Assembly (NCBI GenBank): GCA_003566875.1
Contig: PXBQ01000267.1
Coordinates: forward strand, 1 to 8,646
From: Spirochaetaceae bacterium
Lineage (GTDB): Bacteria > Spirochaetota > Spirochaetia > DSM-27196 > PXBQ01
Reading direction: 5' to 3'
Length of the DNA: 8,646 bases
Part shown: positions 1 through 6,400 of the stretch, piece after piece
Numbering within the stretch: the stretch's first letter is position 1
How the letters are laid out: every line of letters starts with the position of its first letter
The notes under the pieces: model-generated
What the model was told of the DNA's origin: nothing
The model's input: the letters and a program-made list of their open reading frames with translations, nothing else
Databases searched by the model: none
Program-made: the position numbers and the translations under genes

Positions 1-127
1 CGATCGTTCCGATCGTGAGGCTCGACGATGGGGCGCCGAACTTCGTCGTGACGCTGAGTTCGGTCGGATTCGCGATAATCTCAGGATTCTCGAGCCCCGA
101 TCCTCCGATGATGCCGATCTTCGTCAT
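1..127 (-). CDS. mtnP: S-methyl-5'-thioadenosine phosphorylase, N-terminal fragment (runs off window)
   Basis: Only the first 42 codons lie in the window; the gene continues beyond base 1. The translation opens MTKIGIIGGSGLENPEII, which matches the MTA phosphorylase N-terminus: a hydrophobic beta strand, then the GGSG phosphate-binding turn and GL-x-x-PEI. About 30 residues on is FGAPSSSLTIG, equivalent to the family's YG-x-PS-x-x-L-x-x-G segment. The enzyme cleaves methylthioadenosine with phosphate to adenine and methylthioribose-1-phosphate in the cytoplasm, which supplies the substrate of MtnA encoded just upstream. The start ATG overlaps the mtnA stop as ATGA, and an AGGAG sits 9 bases before it, so the start is secure. 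The related purine nucleoside phosphorylases share the fold, but the mtnA partner favours MTA as substrate. Confidence 0.9.
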   Translation of the reverse strand, partial: MTKIGIIGGSGLENPEIIANPTELSVTTKFGAPSSSLTIGTI

Positions 128-1284
128 TGATCGTTTCTCCTCATGTCGCGCCGATCTCCGATCTTGGCCGACGGTCGGTCGGTCAACGCGTGCTCGAGCT
201 CCTCCGCCGTGAAGACACCTTTCTCGGTAATGTAGCCCGTGACGAGGCGGGCCGGCGTCACGTCGAACGCGTAGTTAGCCGCCCGTGTACCGGGAGCGAA
301 CAACGTTACGGTCTCTATGCGACCATCGCGAGCGCCGCGGATCGTAAGCACCTCGGAGGGATCGCGCTGCTCGATCGGGATTTCTTTGAGACCATTCTCG
401 ATCCGTGGATCGAAGCTTGGGGAAGGAAGCGCGACGTAGAACGGAACGTCGTTGTCGCGCGCCGCGAGGGCCTTGAGATACGTCCCGATCTTGTTCGCGA
501 CGTCCCCGTTCCGCGCGGTGCGGTCGGTCCCGACGATCACCGCGTCTACCATGCCGTGCTGCATCACGTGGCCGCCCGCGTTGTCGCAGAGAACCGTGTT
601 TTCGACGCCGTTTTGACTCAGCTCCCACGAGGTGAGCGAACCTTGATTGCGCGGACGCGTTTCGTCGACCCAGACGTGAAGCGGAATACCGCGCGCGGCC
701 GCTTCGTACAAGACCGCGGTTACCGTTCCGTGATCGACGGTCGCGAGCCATCCCGCGTTGCAGTGCGTGAGCACGTTCACAACTCGCCCGCCGTTTGATT
801 CGCAGACCGTCGCGAGCACCTCAGCTCCGTGTCGACCGAGCGCGGCGCACATCGCGACGTCGTCTTCCGCGATCGCGTCGGCCGTCGCGCGCGCGGCGTT
901 TATCTTGTCGGCGACCGTTCGCGCGGCAGCGGTCGCCGTGCGTTGGCGTTCGATCGCCCACCGCAGATTCACCGCAGTCGGTCGCGCGGCGTCGAGCTCC
1001 TGCATCGCACGTTCGAGCTTTTGATCAAAGAGCGCGGTGTCGGTTGCGCCGCGCTCGTCGCGGGAGAACTCGAGACACGCGAGGTAGACGCCGTACGCTG
1101 CCGATGCTCCGATCAATGGTGCGCCACGCACGTGCATGTCGTGGATCGCCGCTATCATCTCGTGATACGTCCGGATTCGCTCGATCTCGACCGCGAACGG
1201 AAGCCTACGTTGGTCTATGATCTCGACCGACTCGGCGTCGTCGGCCGGTCGGATCGTGCGATAATGCGTGCCGTCAATGAGCAT
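124..1284 (-). CDS. mtnA: Methylthioribose-1-phosphate isomerase
   Basis: The 386-residue product converts methylthioribose-1-phosphate (the MtnP product) to methylthioribulose-1-phosphate in methionine salvage. Family signatures: RGAPLIGASAAYG at about 53-65; LTHCNAGWLAT at 172-182 with the catalytic Cys at 175; VWVDETRPRNQGS at 204-216; GTDRTARNGDVANKIGTY at 252-269 with the catalytic Asp at 254; PFYVALPSPSFD at 281-292; and RDPSEVLTIRG followed by NYAFDVTP near the C-terminus. Both catalytic residues are intact. It is slightly longer than many MtnA proteins because of a basic, polar tail (about 365-386) that carries the mtnP ribosome site. The frame stays open 34 codons upstream, but that part overlaps the receiver gene. 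The ATG used here overlaps its stop (TAATG) and has GGAG 7 bases before it. Archaeal ribose-1,5-bisphosphate isomerase and eIF2B-like relatives share the fold; the mtnP partner argues for MtnA. Confidence 0.95.
   Translation of the reverse strand: MLIDGTHYRTIRPADDAESVEIIDQRRLPFAVEIERIRTYHEMIAAIHDMHVRGAPLIGASAAYGVYLACLEFSRDERGATDTALFDQKLERAMQELDAARPTAVNLRWAIERQRTATAAARTVADKINAARATADAIAEDDVAMCAALGRHGAEVLATVCESNGGRVVNVLTHCNAGWLATVDHGTVTAVLYEAAARGIPLHVWVDETRPRNQGSLTSWELSQNGVENTVLCDNAGGHVMQHGMVDAVIVGTDRTARNGDVANKIGTYLKALAARDNDVPFYVALPSPSFDPRIENGLKEIPIEQRDPSEVLTIRGARDGRIETVTLFAPGTRAANYAFDVTPARLVTGYITEKGVFTAEELEHALTDRPSAKIGDRRDMRRNDQ
137..141 (-). promoter_or_regulatory. Shine-Dalgarno site of mtnP
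   Basis: On the minus strand the bases read AGGAG, 9 bases before the mtnP ATG and inside the last codons of mtnA. Together with the ATGA overlap it indicates translational coupling of the two salvage genes. Confidence 0.7.
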
Positions 1285-1664
1285 TAGTTGTCTCCGGGCG
1301 GTTGCGTGATCTCGGCGATCGTTTGAAGAAGTGAGATATTCGTGAACGGCTTTGTGAGGATTTTTTCGGCATGGAACCGACGGCAAATCGCTTGAAACGG
1401 CTCGCTCGTCGTGTCGAGTTTACCGGTCATGACGACGATTCGAGTGGTTATTTTGCCGCTGTTCATCTCGAGCATCGTCTCGAGTCCGCCCTTTCCCGGC
1501 ATGACGACGTCCAGCAAAAGGACGTCGACCGCGGAGTCGCGGAGAATGCGTATCGTTTCCTCGCCGTTTTGCGCCTCGAGAACCGTGTGATTCGCTTTTT
1601 CCAGGACGGTTCGGATCGTCTTGCGAAGCATCGTATTGTCGTCGGCAACTAAAATAATCGCCAT
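1284..1664 (-). CDS. Stand-alone receiver-domain response regulator (CheY/Spo0F-like)
   Basis: The product is 126 residues and consists only of a phosphoacceptor receiver domain. It starts MAIILVADDN with the acidic Asp pair at 8-9. The phosphorylatable Asp is at 52 in LLLDVVMPGKGG, the switch Thr at 80 in VVMTG and the conserved Lys at 105 in TKPF, so all active-site residues are present. There is no output domain, so it should act by protein-protein contact or phosphotransfer. The frame extends upstream only to a TTG inside a repeat; the ATG is chosen because the receiver beta strand begins there. No Shine-Dalgarno precedes it, and a -10-like box lies only 7 bases away. Its stop overlaps the mtnA start by one base, so it appears to be the first gene of the methionine-salvage operon. 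The kinase partner is unknown; the nearest is the large kinase in this window, which carries no receiver of its own. Confidence 0.9.
   Translation of the reverse strand: MAIILVADDNTMLRKTIRTVLEKANHTVLEAQNGEETIRILRDSAVDVLLLDVVMPGKGGLETMLEMNSGKITTRIVVMTGKLDTTSEPFQAICRRFHAEKILTKPFTNISLLQTIAEITQPPGDN
1292..1295 (-). promoter_or_regulatory. Shine-Dalgarno site deciding the mtnA start
   Basis: The minus strand reads GGAG, 7 bases before the mtnA ATG and within the last codons of the receiver gene. It supports the ATG at 1284 over the longer open frame. Confidence 0.7.
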
Positions 1665-1671
1665 AGCGGTA

Positions 1672-1700
1672 AAAATATCACTAAATTCAAACGTCGACAA
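1672..1700 (-). promoter_or_regulatory. Predicted sigma70-type promoter of the receiver-mtnA-mtnP operon
   Basis: On the minus strand a TTGTCG box (1695-1700) is followed after 17 bases by TATTTT (1672-1677). Each matches 4 of 6 consensus bases at ideal spacing, within an AT-rich patch of an otherwise GC-rich window. Transcription would begin at about 1665, immediately before the ATG at 1664, implying a nearly leaderless message. This is inferred from sequence only. Confidence 0.5.
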
Positions 1701-1705
1701 CACTC

Positions 1706-1745
1706 TCAAGACCTGTGTCAGGCTTTCAAGACTTGTGTCAGGCTT
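1706..1745 (-). repeat. Two tandem 20-bp direct repeats upstream of the promoter
   Basis: Bases 1706-1725 and 1726-1745 are consecutive 20-bp copies differing at one position (C at 1713, T at 1733). On the minus strand each unit reads AAGCCTGACACA then (A/G)GTCTTGA. The distal copy contains the palindrome CAAG-T-CTTG. The 20-bp period is close to two helical turns, so both units face the same side of the DNA. They end 5 bases upstream of the predicted -35 box, the position expected of an activator or operator site. The repeat is directly visible; its function is inferred. Confidence 0.75.
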
Positions 1746-1750
1746 TGACC

Positions 1751-1780
1751 AAAAAGTGCGACTTACGGGTCGCTACTTCT
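1751..1780 (-). terminator. Rho-independent terminator after the HD-GYP gene
   Basis: On the minus strand, 11 bases past the HD-GYP stop, GCGAC (1769-1773) pairs with GTCGC (1758-1762) around a 6-base loop. Across a single bulged A the stem extends with AAGT against ACTT, and the message ends in TTTTT (1751-1755). It would end the methyltransferase-HD-GYP transcript and separate it from the receiver-mtnA-mtnP operon. The U-tract is short and partly within the stem, so strength is uncertain. Confidence 0.6.
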
Positions 1781-1784
1781 GCGT

Positions 1785-2837
1785 TCAGTCGCTTCCGGTC
1801 GATTCGATGCCGTCGAGCCGTCTCCAGATCTCGCGCTCCAGAAAAACCGCGCCGATCTCCGGGTCAAACTGCGACCCACACCCCGACCGGATCTCCGCGT
1901 ATGCGGTCTCGAGGCTCAACGCCGATCGATACGGTCGAGCGGAGGTCATCGCGTCGAAAGCGTCGGCGATCGCGACGATGCGGACGAGTAAAGGGATGGC
2001 CTCGGCGACGAGCCCGTCCGGATATCCACCTCCATCGTACCATTCGTGGTGCCATCGGACGATCGGCAGGCAGTCCCGAAAAAAATCGACCGGTCGCAGG
2101 ATGCTCTCGCCGAGGACCGGGTGGGCTCGAAACACCTCGGTTTCCTGGGCGGTCAACCGACCGTTCTTGTTCAACATGCCCTCCGGCACACCGATTTTGC
2201 CGATGTCGTGCAGAATTGAACCGTACTCGAGAATTCGTAACTCTTCCTTTCCGATCTCGAGCGCACGGCCTAAGGAGATCGACAACAAACGAACACGATT
2301 GCAGTGGCCTCGTGTGTAGGGATCCTTCGCCTCGATCGTTTCGGCCAGGACCGCAACCGTCTGAAGATGCGCGCGTGAGAGCTCACGAGTTCTCTCGTGT
2401 ACCTTCCGCTCGAGGTTATCCTGGTACTCGCGATTTTCGGCTGCCAGCCGATCGTTTTCAATCTGGATTTTCCGGTACGACAGGGCCTTCCGAATCGTCG
2501 CCAAGAGCTGATCCTTCAGGACCGGTTTTACGAGGTAGTCGAAAGCGCCGCGACGCATCGCCTCCACGCCGGTTTCGATGTCGGCCGAAGCGGTCAGCAT
2601 GACGACAGGGCTTGTCGGGCACAGGTGTCGTATCTCGGGGAGCAGGTCGAGTCCGTTTTTTCCGGGCAGACGGTTATCGAGCAGGATACAGTGCGGAAGG
2701 CATGTTCTGGACTCGATCATCTGTATCGCATCGTCGGCGTGGGCCGCCACAAACGGCTCGAATCCGGAACGCGCAAGGCGAAGACGCAGGACTTTTCGCA
2801 GCGCGTCGTCGTCGTCGACTATCAGGACAGGATGCAT
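1785..2837 (-). CDS. Response regulator with HD-GYP domain (predicted c-di-GMP phosphodiesterase)
   Basis: The 350-residue cytoplasmic regulator has an N-terminal receiver (about 1-120) with acidic residues in VDDDD, phosphoacceptor Asp54 in LLDNRLPG, Thr82 in MLTAS and Lys104 in VKP. A coiled-coil linker follows (about 121-157, heptad-like ENDRLAAENREYQDNLERK). The HD-GYP domain (about 158-340) keeps its metal ligands: His178 in RGHCNR, the HD pair His210-Asp211 in LHDIGK with Lys214, His239 in RAHP, His263-His264 in HHEWYDGGGYP (the GYP motif at 271-273), and Asp292 in ADAFDAM. It should therefore be an active enzyme hydrolysing c-di-GMP to pGpG or GMP, controlled by phosphorylation. It starts immediately after the upstream gene's stop (TGAATG) with AAGGGGG 5 bases before the ATG. 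The divergent histidine kinase is the likely phosphate donor, by position only. Confidence 0.95.
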   Translation of the reverse strand: MHPVLIVDDDDALRKVLRLRLARSGFEPFVAAHADDAIQMIESRTCLPHCILLDNRLPGKNGLDLLPEIRHLCPTSPVVMLTASADIETGVEAMRRGAFDYLVKPVLKDQLLATIRKALSYRKIQIENDRLAAENREYQDNLERKVHERTRELSRAHLQTVAVLAETIEAKDPYTRGHCNRVRLLSISLGRALEIGKEELRILEYGSILHDIGKIGVPEGMLNKNGRLTAQETEVFRAHPVLGESILRPVDFFRDCLPIVRWHHEWYDGGGYPDGLVAEAIPLLVRIVAIADAFDAMTSARPYRSALSLETAYAEIRSGCGSQFDPEIGAVFLEREIWRRLDGIESTGSD

Positions 2838-3374
2838 TCACGCCCCCTTCCGGCACGGCAACAGGAAAGCGACTCGTCTTTTGTAGTCTTCGTAATCGAC
2901 GAAGATACGCGGGAAAATGAACGCGTCTTCAATCGCTACGAGCGCGAGGTTCAACGCGGTTATCCACGCTACGACCATCGCCACCGTCGGTGTTCGATAC
3001 AAGAGCACGAGAATGACAAGCAACCACGTGAGCCACAAAAACCCGGGATGTCGGCAAATCGAGTACGTACCGGTTGATGTTACGCGCCGCGCACCCGGTG
3101 AACTGCCCGAACTCTTCACTTCAGCGAACAATGATCGCCAGAGAAGAAAAACCGCCGGCGCCGAAGCGAGCGCCGCTACGCCGATCCCGAACGGCGAAAC
3201 GGCCGGCGTGCCCGCGCTGATTACGAGAAAAACGAGCGAAACGAGAAGCACAATATAGCCGATAATTACGATGGGGAAGGCGCCGCGTGGACGTTTGAGC
3301 AGTTGCAACAGATCCCCGACGAGGAGAAGGGAAAACCCGATGACCGATAGAAGGATAATGGCGTCGATTTTCAT
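2838..3374 (-). CDS. Integral-membrane methyltransferase-family protein (ICMT/PEMT-like)
   Basis: The product is 178 residues with about five membrane segments (roughly 4-22, 33-53, 62-80, 112-126, 128-148). The C-terminal part carries the isoprenylcysteine carboxyl methyltransferase / phospholipid methyltransferase signature: TGTYSICRHPGFLW at 101-114 with the Arg-His-Pro triad at 108-110, then an acidic pair at 149-150 (AIEDAF) and DYEDYKRRVAFLLP at 160-173. In characterised members these regions bind S-adenosylmethionine at the membrane face. The substrate cannot be told: bacterial relatives methylate lipids or small hydrophobic molecules, and many are uncharacterised. The ATG at 3374 begins a typical membrane N-terminus (MKIDAIILL). 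No clear Shine-Dalgarno precedes it, and the predicted transcript leader is only about 7 bases. It is the first gene of a two-gene operon with the HD-GYP regulator and is divergent from the histidine kinase. Confidence 0.8.
   Translation of the reverse strand: MKIDAIILLSVIGFSLLLVGDLLQLLKRPRGAFPIVIIGYIVLLVSLVFLVISAGTPAVSPFGIGVAALASAPAVFLLWRSLFAEVKSSGSSPGARRVTSTGTYSICRHPGFLWLTWLLVILVLLYRTPTVAMVVAWITALNLALVAIEDAFIFPRIFVDYEDYKRRVAFLLPCRKGA
2843..2849 (-). promoter_or_regulatory. Shine-Dalgarno site of the HD-GYP gene
   Basis: The minus strand reads AAGGGGG, 5 bases before the HD-GYP ATG and inside the last codons of the methyltransferase gene. It supports coupled translation across the TGAATG junction. 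Confidence 0.6.
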
Positions 3375-3397
3375 GTCGATCCGAGGTAGTATATAAT
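3368..3397 (+). promoter_or_regulatory. Predicted promoter of the histidine kinase gene
   Basis: A perfect TATAAT lies at 3392-3397, with TTTTCA at 3368-3373 as a 4-of-6 -35 box at 18-base spacing. The -35 box covers the start codon of the divergent methyltransferase gene. Transcription would begin near 3404, about 46 bases before the ATG at 3451. The -10 is convincing; the -35 is weak, which may mean an activator is needed. Confidence 0.5.
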
Positions 3398-3416
3398 GAG
3401 TTTCGCTCGATCACAA
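3388..3416 (-). promoter_or_regulatory. Predicted promoter of the methyltransferase-HD-GYP operon
   Basis: On the minus strand TTGTGA (3411-3416, 4 of 6 consensus) is followed after 17 bases by TATACT (3388-3393, 5 of 6). The start point would be near 3381, leaving a leader of about 7 bases. Its -10 box overlaps the plus-strand -10 box of the kinase promoter by two bases. Confidence 0.5.
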
Positions 3417-3435
3417 CACGACTTGGGTGCTTCAA

Positions 3436-3439
3436 AAGG
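3436..3439 (+). promoter_or_regulatory. Shine-Dalgarno-like site deciding the kinase start
   Basis: AAGG lies 11 bases before the ATG at 3451. The alternative GTG at 3427, eight codons upstream in frame, has no purine-rich site before it, so the ATG is preferred. The evidence is modest. Confidence 0.4.
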
Positions 3440-3450
3440 TATCTCCATCG

Positions 3451-6400
3451 ATGTTTATTGATATCAAGCCCGTCATCCCCGCCGCTGCGTTCGTGATCTA
3501 CGTGCTGTTCGCCGTTTTCGGGGTACGAAGGGACGGAAGAGACCGGATTCAATGGTCCTTCATTCTTTATATGACCGCAATGAGCATCTGGGGCCTCGGT
3601 TCGTTTCTTATGCACGCGAACGTGCCGTTCATGACTCCGCTCTTCTGGAACAGGTTCATGGTAACCGGTATGCTCGGCGGACCGATAACGATTTACCACT
3701 CGCTCATCGACTTCTGCGAGACCAGGAAGAAGCGAAACACCATACTGCTCGTCGTCGGGTACGCCGTTTTCGGCGTCCTGTTGTACCTGAACCTGACCGG
3801 AGCTCTCGTCGAGGCGGCGGGATTCGAGGACGGCCGTTTCTTCTACCGGCTCGGATCCGGTGCGTACATCGGGTACGGTTTGAGCTACTCGTACCTCATG
3901 TTCACGATCGTGTTGTTGATTCGTCGCATTCAAAGACGGACCGACGCGACCGAACGTCGAATGCTCAGCCTACCGATATACGGCGTCGTTGTTATGTTGA
4001 TCGGCGCGCTTTTCAATCTTTACGAGCCGATCGGCCGTTATCCGATCGATCTTCTTGCATCGACCGTCAACGCGGTGTTGATTTTCTACGCGATTTACCG
4101 ATACGACCTTGTCCATTACTCCGCCGTCGTCGTAAAGGCAATTCTCTATATTATCCTGATCGTCGTCAGTGCGTTGCTCTTCTATACGATTATCTGGCTG
4201 GCCTTCCATAGACTCTGGCAGTACCCATTCCAAAACGCCTTTCCGATCGCTTTTTTGCTTGCGATAGTCGGGGCGATCGTGTATCAACCGTTTCGCCAGG
4301 GCGCGACCGCGCTCGTCGAACGGCTGTACCTCGGGGAGAACCTGAGGTATAACCAGCAACTGCGCGAGTTTGCCGAGAGCCTCACGACGATCGTCGAACT
4401 CGAGAAACTCGGTGAGCTCACGGTCGGTCGAATCGGTGAGACCTTCAACCTCCGTTGGATTCTGATGTTCGTGTACGATTACTCGTTGCTCGAGTATCGA
4501 GTGATCTCGTCGTACGGTCTCGAGGATCGGCCCGAGGTGCGGTCGCACACGTTCTCGCGGAACGACGACCTAATTCGCTACATCTCGAGCCGAAGCGAAC
4601 GGATCATCTCCGGGACGGTGGAGCTCTCGATCGGCACGCACCCCAACGCGACGCGGCTCGTCGCGGGTGCGGCCTTGCCACTGCGGTTTCAGACTCGGTT
4701 GAACGGCTGCATCCTGCTTGGGCCCCTGAAAGATCGAGACGTTTTCAACCAGTACGAGATCGAGACTCTTGAGTCTCTCAGCGACCAGTGCGCCGTCGCG
4801 CTCGAGAATGCGATATCGTTCGAACGCCTCCGGAGTCAGCAAAAGCGTTTGCAGGACCTCAACACCGAACTGAAAATCAGTCGGAATAAGCTCGAAGCGT
4901 TTTTCGACGGCATAACCACGCCGCTCGCGATTCAGGATATAAACTACAACATCGTGATGGCGAATTTCGCGGCGACACGGTACTTCCGACGCGGCTACGA
5001 CCAGTTGATCGGCCGGAAGTGCTACGAGGCGTTTTTTGGGCATGACCGGCCATGTCTCGGGTGTATGGCTCAGGACTGTCTTCACGCGGGAATTGCTTTT
5101 TCGACCGAGATGGACTCGAAGGATGAAGACATAACGTTTCTGATCCACTTCTATCCGGTACGCGTCCCCGACGGGAACGACCGTCTTTTCCTGGAGTTCT
5201 TTCAGGACGTCACGCAACAGAAGGAGCTTCAGCGTGAGCTCATCCAGTCCGAGAAACTTGCGGGTATTGGGACGCTTGCTTCGGGCATGGCGCACGAGAT
5301 CAACAATCCGCTGAGTGGAATTTCGGGGACCGCGGAGCTCATGATCGACTCGCTCGATCCGGGTTCGGAGTTACACGAGTACGCAACGGACATTCTCCGA
5401 TACTCCAAAAACGCCGCCGACGTCGTCCGGGACTTGACCGCATACTCACGGAAAGAACGCGCGGAACTCGAGGAGGTCGACATAGCCGAAGCGCTCGAGT
5501 CGGCGCTCAAGCTTGCCCACCGCGGGATGAAGCTCGAAAAAATCGAAGTACGAAAGGAAATTGAGAACGTCCCGGCCGTACGCGGGAGCGTCAACGAACT
5601 GAGCCAGGTCTTCCTGAACCTCATCATCAACGCCATTCAGGCGATGGACGGCAACGGGGTGTTGAGTATCGCGGTGACGGGCCGGGGCGAGAACACCGTC
5701 GTTTCCGTCACCGACACGGGTCCGGGGATCGACACTCGCCATATCGATCGTGTCTTTGACCCTTTTTTCACGACCAAAGATCCCGGAGACGGAAGTGGAT
5801 TGGGCTTGAGTATCTCGCACCAGATCGTCACTCGTCTGGGTGGCCGCATCTTCGCTCGCAATGACGAAGACGCAGGCGCGGTATTCGAAGTATGGCTGCC
5901 ACGAAACGAAACTGCCCGGTCGACGGTGAGGTTTGTGAACGCCGCCTCGGACCCGGTCCGCGAAGACGCGTTCTTCCTGCAGCGGAAGATCCTGGTCGGT
6001 GAAAAGGGATATCTCGCCGAGACTATTCGTCGCGACGAGGACGAGGCTGCGTTTCATATCGTCGCGTACAAAGGCCTCCAGCCCGTGGGAACCGTATCGT
6101 GTATTACGCCCGAGATGGTCGACCAACTACCCATCGAAAAAAACTATCCGTTGCGCGACTTCATGGAAGGGAAACGGTGCGTCGAGATCGACCGGCTCGC
6201 GGTAATGCACGATGAACGTGGGAACATCGTCCCACTCGGGCTTATGACACTCGCGTATCTCTACGCGCGCGCGAACGGAGCGGAGCGCGTATTCGTCGAC
6301 GTGTTCAACGATGAGAAAGCGCTCGTCGGGATGTACAAGAAACTCGGCTTCCGGGAGATCGGCTCGTACGAGTCGCCACTACCGGTTGTGGTTCTCGCCC

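Noticed and set aside
127..798. Plus-strand open frame of 223 codons across mtnA
   Set aside because: It is antisense to the well-supported mtnA gene, has Arg/Val-rich composition typical of a shadow frame in GC-rich DNA, and shows no recognisable domain or ribosome site.
1284..1386. Longer mtnA starting 34 codons upstream (ATG at 1386)
   Set aside because: The extension lies inside the receiver gene, does not resemble MtnA, and the ATG at 1284 has both a Shine-Dalgarno site and the coupling overlap.
1715..2602. Plus-strand open frame of 295 codons across the HD-GYP gene
   Set aside because: It is antisense to a complete receiver-HD-GYP protein, rich in Arg/Ser/Pro with no family motif, and explained by low stop-codon density.
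3427..3450. GTG at 3427 as the kinase start
   Set aside because: It is possible, but it has no ribosome site; the ATG at 3451 has an AAGG upstream and begins a typical membrane N-terminus.
3121..3933. Minus-strand open frame of 270 codons spanning the divergent promoter region
   Set aside because: It overlaps both the methyltransferase gene and the kinase 5' end, is highly polar without any domain, and would cross the only credible promoter region.
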